Positions 60,201-64,000 of a stretch of DNA of 64,000 bases are shown in pieces; positions within the stretch are counted from its first letter, which is position 1; each line of letters opens with the position of its first letter. The DNA comes from Gracilaria domingensis (Eukaryota > Rhodophyta > Florideophyceae > Gracilariales > Gracilariaceae). Location: assembly GCA_022539475.1 (NCBI GenBank), contig VCMS01000050.1:318289-382288 (forward strand). Reading direction: 5' to 3'. The notes under the pieces were generated by a model. That model searched no databases, was not told the DNA's origin, and worked only from the letters and a program-made list of their open reading frames with translations. The position numbers and the translations under genes were made by a program.

Positions 60201-62622
60201 GCACTATGCGAAGTTGTCAGCCCACCCTGGTGGCAGGAAGTTGTACTACACCTTACGGAAGGACTTTTACTGGCCAGCAATGGCTTTCGACGCGTATGCC
60301 ACTGTTCGTGGATGTTCTGACTGCGCGAAGAACCGCGTCAAGCTGCATAAGTATTCCAAGAAGTTGGCACTATTCCCTGCTAGGGCTCCACTGGAGTTTG
60401 TGGCGATCGATCTACTCGGCGAGTTTATTCGCACCCGCCGGGGAAACCGGTTTTTGCTTGTTATCACCGACCGCTTTTCTAAGCTGGTACGGACTGTGCC
60501 TTTAAAGAAGGTTACTGCTAGTGCGGTCGCCCAAGCTTTCGTTACTCACTGGGTCTTTGTCTACGGACCGCCGATTGACTTACTATCGGATAATGGACCG
60601 CAGTTCACGGCTAAGTTCTTTCAGGACGTATGCCGCATCTTGCGGATCCAAAACTGGTTTACGACAACATATCATCCCCAGAGTAATGGGCAGGTTGAGC
60701 GTTTTAACCGCACGATGCTCAACGCATTGCGGACGTTTGTTGCCGAGCATCCGTCGGAATGGGATCAGTACACCGATGCGGTGACTTATGCCTACAATAC
60801 GCAGGTTCATCGCACGACTCGAATCTCGCCGTTCGAGCTGGTGCTATCACGCGTCCCACCTTCGGTGGCTATCGAGCCACAGCCAACTTTGGATAAGTTT
60901 CCGTCGCCCCGTCTACACAGGGACGCCTGGAAGGACTGGCTTAAGAACATTATCCCTACAGTTGGGCAGCATATCGCTAAGGCCCAGGCCGCATACAAGC
61001 GGAATTTCGACGCTAGAGTGCGTAAGAATGCCCCTCAGATCAGGGAAGGTAGCTTTGCCTTCGTACGGAAGGAGTACTACAACCCCGAAAAGGAGAAGCG
61101 CCACAAGCTTTCTCCTATCGCGGACGGCCCGTTCCGGGTTATTGCTGTCACCGACACAACGGTTGTCCTTGATATCAAGGGAGAGCACGAGCGTTTGTCG
61201 CTAGATCGCATAACGCCTGCGCCAAAGCCTGTTTCGCAGGATTCGCTACCGTCATCGTCGGCCCCTACCGCACCCACTGTGGAAACAGCCGTCGAAACGG
61301 AAACAGACGCCGCGGCGGGTACCCGCACTCAACCGTCTGTGTTGCCGCATCCGGATCGCGGACTTGCCCATTTGCCTGCTAAGCCGGAATCTGACCGGTC
61401 GGTCTCCAATGCCGCACATGTGCACACGCGGATAAGGGCCCCTATGGGGATACTCGCCGCCACCCCCGACACTCCGACTGAGGAGGGGGAGGAGGCAGGT
61501 CGTTCTTTTTCGTTGTCGCCGTCGTCGACGGAGTCGCCTTCGCAGGCCTCTGTATCGCACGCAAGTCGTGATGAAGGCGCGTCAACGCGCGACACACAGC
61601 CGGAGAGCCGGAAAGAAGAGAACGACGCGCGGCTACCGCGGAAGCCTCAAGAAGAGGAAGATCTCTCTCGCTCACCACCGCCGTCGCGAACGGAGTTACG
61701 TTTGCAGGCCCAAGAACGGGAACACAGTACCGATGTGGTACGTGATTTGCAGCTGGAAAGCCGGAGGGATCGCACAGTTTCTCGGAGGCCTTCTGAGAAG
61801 GACGCCACCTCGGTGACGATTGCAGCCGGAAGACCGGAAGAGAAGGACGCGCCGTTACCACGGAAGGCTGAAATGGGAGGCACCACTATGGTGAATCGCA
61901 AAGCCGGAAGTCCGGAGAAAGAAGAGTTAGTTCGAAAAAACCGTGCTGTTACGGCAGACCCGACTTCGGGAGATCTTCGTGCAGCACCGAGTGCCAAAGC
62001 CGTCAAAAAGACGGAACCAACCACCAGTGTGGCGAACAGTCAAGCCACAGCAAGTGGGCAGCACTCAAGCACTGACGACGCGTGCACGTCGCGCCAAGTG
62101 TCGAGCCCCGTGGGAGATCCGCCTCCAACCGAGGATTACAGTGCGCAAGCCGGGCACGTGCCAGCCACAGACCTGGCGCCGCCTAAAAACGGTTCAAAAA
62201 ATTCCGAATTTGAATCGGCTCTTGACAGCCATGCAAAGGCGCAGGTGTCGCAAACCGCAGCGCGCGGCGAACCGCCGCCACGGCACGTGCCAGAACACCA
62301 CTCGCTGGCTCACCGCTCTGCGGACCGTTCACCGTCGCAACGGGAGATTGTGCCGGAACGCCGGAAGCTCGCTATTCGAGAAGACCGAAGCACGGTCACA
62401 GCCCAGCAGCATGGGGAGAAGAACCAGAAATCTGGAAGCATGATGGTCAGGAAAATACCATGGTCACGAAGACCAAAGCCTGGCGTACAGGATGTACTGC
62501 CGTCAGGACGGAAGCCGATCACGAACGACGATGCCCACGACGGGAGAACCGACGACTACGCCTCGAAAGAGGATTCTTCAAGCAAGCCGCACACAGAGTG
62601 GAGTGTTCTCGATGAGGAATAG
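57118..62622 (+). CDS. pol: Ty3 pol: protease, reverse transcriptase, RNase H, integrase
   Basis: Open from 57,118 to TAG at 62,622 (about 1,835 codons) without a clear ATG at its start; it overlaps gag's knuckle frame in the -1 direction, so -1 frameshifting is the likely route. Protease DTGAG (D at 57,562). RT with RFCIDYRKLN, then YLDD at 59,047-59,058, and RNase H with DTDASDYQVG and HTDHTALRWLL. Integrase: His/Cys zinc domain (about 60,185-60,330), catalytic D at 60,409 and 60,589 and E at 60,697, then a GPF module (about 61,125). After about 61,230 follows a low-complexity Ser/Pro/Glu/Arg region of some 440 residues with recurring LPRK and LESRRD phrases, an unusual insert before the chromodomain. 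The TAG cuts off the chromodomain. Confidence 0.85.
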   Translation, partial: VVDARRAGTRSRQIVPSCEGGDSAWEPGNGAIEWWNCSRPCGIATTADWRRRSEKLSKGASSNVEAPPATGFSAPEAEKPRSPVTILSRKLATTDVDSEHLGVLRRPWIRSKNSRFPDRVLVMAKRNYKVYADLGVSDQYMVRQLSVLDTGAGPNFLVESMIPPHLRSRVRAAPQIDIADANNRPLSTVGVIDLLVRLGRYVAKLDFLVCKQLAAPVILGCDFCDRFVDSIRPRQRTIEMEDGTTVPIVRRPLRRALKKQVPLPAAQEPTADERKSTKLRVARSISIPPESQVWVTVTSPQCGLQTVQPLPALQEKHQLALANGIVFVEPEKPFQVLVANFSRFPQRLVRSQVIGSLLPHPAAIVPTQVSIAEVLGILEAEEGEAERNNSETTGPNSSSEDATPTSSDANNRSLSKEAMPTSSDSNDTDLSAADTKDKAVQELESLDLEHVPETHRDKLRHMLEEFTPMWDGTLGKIGITEHRIDLLPNTRPISQHPYRAGPTARQEEKAQVEKMLRAGVIEPAQSPWASPVVLAPKADGSWRFCIDYRKLNAATVKDVYPIPRMDECIDSLGDAKVFTTLDANWGYWQVPVRAEDRDKTAFVCHEGLYRFNRMPFGLTNAPATFQRAVDILLARFKWKTCLVYLDDIIVYSSNLDEHLTHVRDVMRVLRDAGITLKLKKCEFFTETVRYLGHVIRPGRLSIDEVRVKSLKEAKHPRTQTELRSFLGLCNVYRRFIPNFADIAAPLNELLRKGKPVDLEEFDDRKVAAFSSLVDAVTSPPVLSLPRAGLPYAVDTDASDYQVGCALFQTTNDGERLPIGYWSRSLNVHERNYSVSEKECLAVVWALQTLRPYLMGTRFIVHTDHTALRWLLSIAEPSGRLMRWRLRLSEFDFEIRYKKGLLNTQADALSRLETAAEAAPVDDLEIPCFLVEDGSSDADEESEGWDIYDAVLAVSDTQPEPGSFVPIKPEELIREQHTDRFCTEIRSRLNGGAQLPFVENDQKFLIRTVGNRPQIVVPHSLQSRVLHLSHYAKLSAHPGGRKLYYTLRKDFYWPAMAFDAYATVRGCSDCAKNRVKLHKYSKKLALFPARAPLEFVAIDLLGEFIRTRRGNRFLLVITDRFSKLVRTVPLKKVTASAVAQAFVTHWVFVYGPPIDLLSDNGPQFTAKFFQDVCRILRIQNWFTTTYHPQSNGQVERFNRTMLNALRTFVAEHPSEWDQYTDAVTYAYNTQVHRTTRISPFELVLSRVPPSVAIEPQPTLDKFPSPRLHRDAWKDWLKNIIPTVGQHIAKAQAAYKRNFDARVRKNAPQIREGSFAFVRKEYYNPEKEKRHKLSPIADGPFRVIAVTDTTVVLDIKGEHERLSLDRITPAPKPVSQDSLPSSSAPTAPTVETAVETETDAAAGTRTQPSVLPHPDRGLAHLPAKPESDRSVSNAAHVHTRIRAPMGILAATPDTPTEEGEEAGRSFSLSPSSTESPSQASVSHASRDEGASTRDTQPESRKEENDARLPRKPQEEEDLSRSPPPSRTELRLQAQEREHSTDVVRDLQLESRRDRTVSRRPSEKDATSVTIAAGRPEEKDAPLPRKAEMGGTTMVNRKAGSPEKEELVRKNRAVTADPTSGDLRAAPSAKAVKKTEPTTSVANSQATASGQHSSTDDACTSRQVSSPVGDPPPTEDYSAQAGHVPATDLAPPKNGSKNSEFESALDSHAKAQVSQTAARGEPPPRHVPEHHSLAHRSADRSPSQREIVPERRKLAIREDRSTVTAQQHGEKNQKSGSMMVRKIPWSRRPKPGVQDVLPSGRKPITNDDAHDGRTDDYASKEDSSSKPHTEWSVLDEE

Positions 62623-62817
62623 GTCATTGACCGTCTGGTAAGTCACGGCTACGCCCCTGACGGGGAACTACTGTATCGAGTCCGTTGGTACGGCTACGCC
62701 TCTTCAGAGGATACGCACGAGCCCATTGAGCACTTGCCTCGCTCGAAGGTCTTGCAGTACCACCGTCGCACACGGACACCGATACCGGCTACGCTGGACA
62801 AGGCCCAAGTGGGTTGA
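62620..62817 (+). pseudogene. chromodomain of the Ty3 integrase, behind an in-frame TAG
   Basis: Past the TAG (62,620-62,622) the same frame continues 64 codons to TGA (62,815-62,817). It reads VIDRLVSHG, then ELLYRVRWYGYASSEDTHEP, then IEHLP: the V-x-x-I/L, Y-x-V-x-W-x-GY and D/N-T-x-E-P marks of a chromodomain, the module chromoviruses use to aim integration at heterochromatin. TAG sits where a chromodomain usually has an aromatic residue (E-E-Y/F-x-V). One base change or readthrough would restore the fusion. Confidence 0.75.
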
Positions 62818-62842
62818 CCACCCACGTCTCTATTGAGCACAG

Positions 62843-63106
62843 CCGTCTCAGACGGAATATGCCGCCTCATGCGGACAATATTGCATTACGCAAGAATAAG
62901 CCGCTTCGAGCGGATGCAACCAAGTTAAGTTGAGAGCACCAAGCCGCCCTACGCGGACAGCTTTGCGCTGACAATACACGCCGCGAAACGCGGAAGCCAC
63001 TTTACAGTGGAGAAGAAGAAGAAGAAAGAAGCCTAGAAGAAGGAAAAGAAGCCAGGATACTGGAATGAAGACTATGAAGTTATGATTCTACAGCCGCTCA
63101 CTGCGG
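62843..63106 (+). repeat. array of nine mini-hairpins in the 3' region of the Ty3 element
   Basis: Perfect stems of 4-5 bp with 3-5-nt loops: 62,843 CCGTC-tca-GACGG; 62,862 CCGC-ctcat-GCGG; 62,881 TTGC-attac-GCAA; 62,901 CCGCT-tcg-AGCGG; 62,944 CCGC-cctac-GCGG; 62,958 CAGC-tttgc-GCTG; 62,981 CCGCG-aaa-CGCGG; 62,997 CCACT-ttac-AGTGG; 63,094 CCGC-tcact-GCGG. Most are preceded by A/G and followed by A. Loops differ, stems recur. Confidence 0.85.
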
Positions 63107-64000
63107 AAGGCTAGCCTCTCTCTCGCGGGTCATTCGCAACAGCCTTGAATGAGGTATTGCCCACTGAGAAGGGGAGAGCAGAAGAGAAATTTTGAGCCAA
63201 GCCGGCAACGGCTGGATGAATTACCACTACTATCCTGGTCATGCCCCATCATCTATACCACCTTCTGGTGCCAATACATATCGCACAGTGCCGAGTCCCG
63301 TCGGTTTCTTTGCCGCAAAGACGGATTTACATTCGCCATTACTGGAAAATTGCTCTCGACCGTTCTCGCTTTTCACGGTTTCATAGCCCAGTGTTCTTGA
63401 GTTATATGCACGCTCATGGGTGTCTGGCATCTTTTGAACCGTTCTACGGCATGTTCGAAGTCCGTTGTTGACGGTACGCCTTCATTTGTGACGAAGGTTT
63501 GAGCACTACAGTACTTCCAGTACGCTGGATCGGACATGTGCTGTATCCGTCACACGGCATTCCCGAAGATCTCGGCATCGCTAGACCAACTCTTTGGATG
63601 GTACGAAGCGCCTCTGGGAGATCCCTTTCCTTGGGGGAAGGCTGGACGCGAAGTTCCGAACTCATCTCGGTCGGTCAATCAACTTGCCCTTTTGGGATGT
63701 CCGAACTGGAACGATCGCGTTTGACCCACTTAATCGGGAGCAAATTCCGATCTTTCGGCGTACATTGACTCTACCTAGAGAGACTTAAACTTGAGTTGAA
63801 TGGCTTATTGCCGTCTTCAACGGTTATGGAGTTATGGCGCTCGCGAAAACACCCCCTGTCAGGCTATTTTTAGCACAACTTGGGACAGCGCTATCTCCGC
63901 AACGCGAGAGCGGATTGAGACGGAAACTGCCATCCAAATAGAGATTTGGCAGGGCTACAAGGAATGCGAGGGAATGCGAGTTCGGGTAATCGTTCAAGCC
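63107..64000. other. 3' flank of the Ty3 element, no sure gene
   Basis: Short frames at 63,192-63,386 and 63,536-63,724 encode aromatic-rich peptides that may be remnants of one broken gene (frame changes between them) but match nothing I know. More CC...GG hairpins occur (63,441 CCGT-tct-ACGG; 63,938 CCAAAT-agag-ATTTGG). A 10-bp unit GGAATGCGAG is repeated twice at 63,961-63,980. Confidence 0.4.

Larger units (their letters stand above)
54486..63200 (+). mobile_element. Ty3/gypsy (chromovirus-type) retrotransposon, limits uncertain
   Basis: Gag, protease, RT, RNase H, integrase and chromodomain appear in Ty3/gypsy order over about 8 kb. A candidate primer-binding site TGGTCTCCCGAC (55,117-55,128) lies after ...CACCACA, but I could not find a matching pair of LTRs within the window; the 3' LTR may extend beyond 64,000. 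Purine-rich tracts at 63,008-63,055 and 63,166-63,190 are possible polypurine tracts. Breaks: a frame change in gag near 56,958 and an in-frame TAG before the chromodomain, so this copy is probably defective. CCNN-loop-NNGG hairpins occur along its length. Confidence 0.8.

Noticed and set aside
8829-62622. Idea that TAG is read as an amino acid in this genome, since two conserved proteins are interrupted by TAG
   Set aside because: TAG is the natural stop of at least three intact genes here (15,359; 11,846; 28,064), with further stops soon after in the case I followed. Two chance nonsense changes are simpler.
62843-63106. Repeat array read as a CRISPR array
   Set aside because: Units differ in sequence and spacing, are palindromic mini-hairpins, and lie in a eukaryotic retrotransposon.
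54400-64000. LTR pair for the Ty3 element
   Set aside because: I compared 54,400-55,113 with 63,000-64,000 by eye and saw no shared block; the 3' LTR may lie outside the window, so no LTRs are annotated.
1-64000. tRNA or rRNA genes
   Set aside because: I looked for T-arm-like GGTTCRA blocks with plausible cloverleaf context and found none; a covariance-model scan would settle it.

Overview
The window looks like nuclear DNA of a red alga, most likely a florideophyte such as Chondrus or a relative. This is an inference from gene content and architecture, not a database match. Genes are long uninterrupted ATG-started frames with no intron needed. Several have a TATA-like box about 65-110 bp before the ATG. 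The set (GH16 glycoside hydrolase, vanadium-haloperoxidase-like protein, FTR1-type iron permease, plastid-type methyltransferase with a transit-like leader, chromovirus-type Ty3 element) fits a seaweed. No rRNA, tRNA or CRISPR array was seen.

Layout. 1-1.8 kb: 5' part of a broken DDE (piggyBac-like) transposase running off the left edge. 2.2-3.6 kb: a three-TM ectodomain membrane protein. 5.0-6.0 kb: GH16 enzyme. 6.9-7.4 kb: a 552-bp hAT-type MITE with an intact 8-bp target duplication. 8.3-13 kb: methyltransferase interrupted by one TAG, small secreted Cys-rich protein, EamA/DMT transporter. 14.0-17.7 kb: tandem pair of three-TM ectodomain proteins. 17.7-20.3 kb is gene-poor. 20.3-22.4 kb: secreted beta-propeller protein. 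24.5-28.5 kb: LRR-like protein, small secreted protein, small single-TM protein. 29.8-33.0 kb: a second tandem pair of three-TM ectodomain proteins. The second copy runs into a roughly 2.3-kb GC-saturated island that also holds a membrane-anchored methyltransferase-like gene (33.5-34.4 kb). 36.3-37.8 kb: FTR1 permease. 39.7-41.2 kb: zinc metallopeptidase with F5/8C-like C-terminus. 42.1-43.6 kb: secreted haloperoxidase-like protein. 44.7-46.2 kb: multi-pass membrane protein. 47.6-48.4 kb: GNAT acetyltransferase. From 50.9 kb onwards the DNA is transposon territory: a coiled-coil ORF in hairpin-rich DNA, a broken SANT-like gene, then a long Ty3/gypsy element (about 54.5-63.2 kb or beyond) with gag, protease, RT, RNase H, integrase and a chromodomain behind an in-frame TAG.

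Two things stand out. First, five genes in 31 kb (2.2, 14.0, 16.3, 29.8, 31.6 kb) encode proteins with one plan: two N-terminal TM segments, a glycosylatable ectodomain of about 250-300 residues, a third TM and a cytoplasmic tail. They form two clear tandem pairs plus a singleton, and match no family I recognise. Second, the Ty3 element is unusually rich in tiny hairpins of form CCNN-loop-NNGG, peaking in a run of nine between 62,843 and 63,106 just after the chromodomain.

Most genes appear to be independent single-gene transcription units. Functionally they touch the cell surface (GH16, secreted propeller, haloperoxidase-like protein, ectodomain proteins), iron uptake and small-molecule export. 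I see no operon-like pathway.
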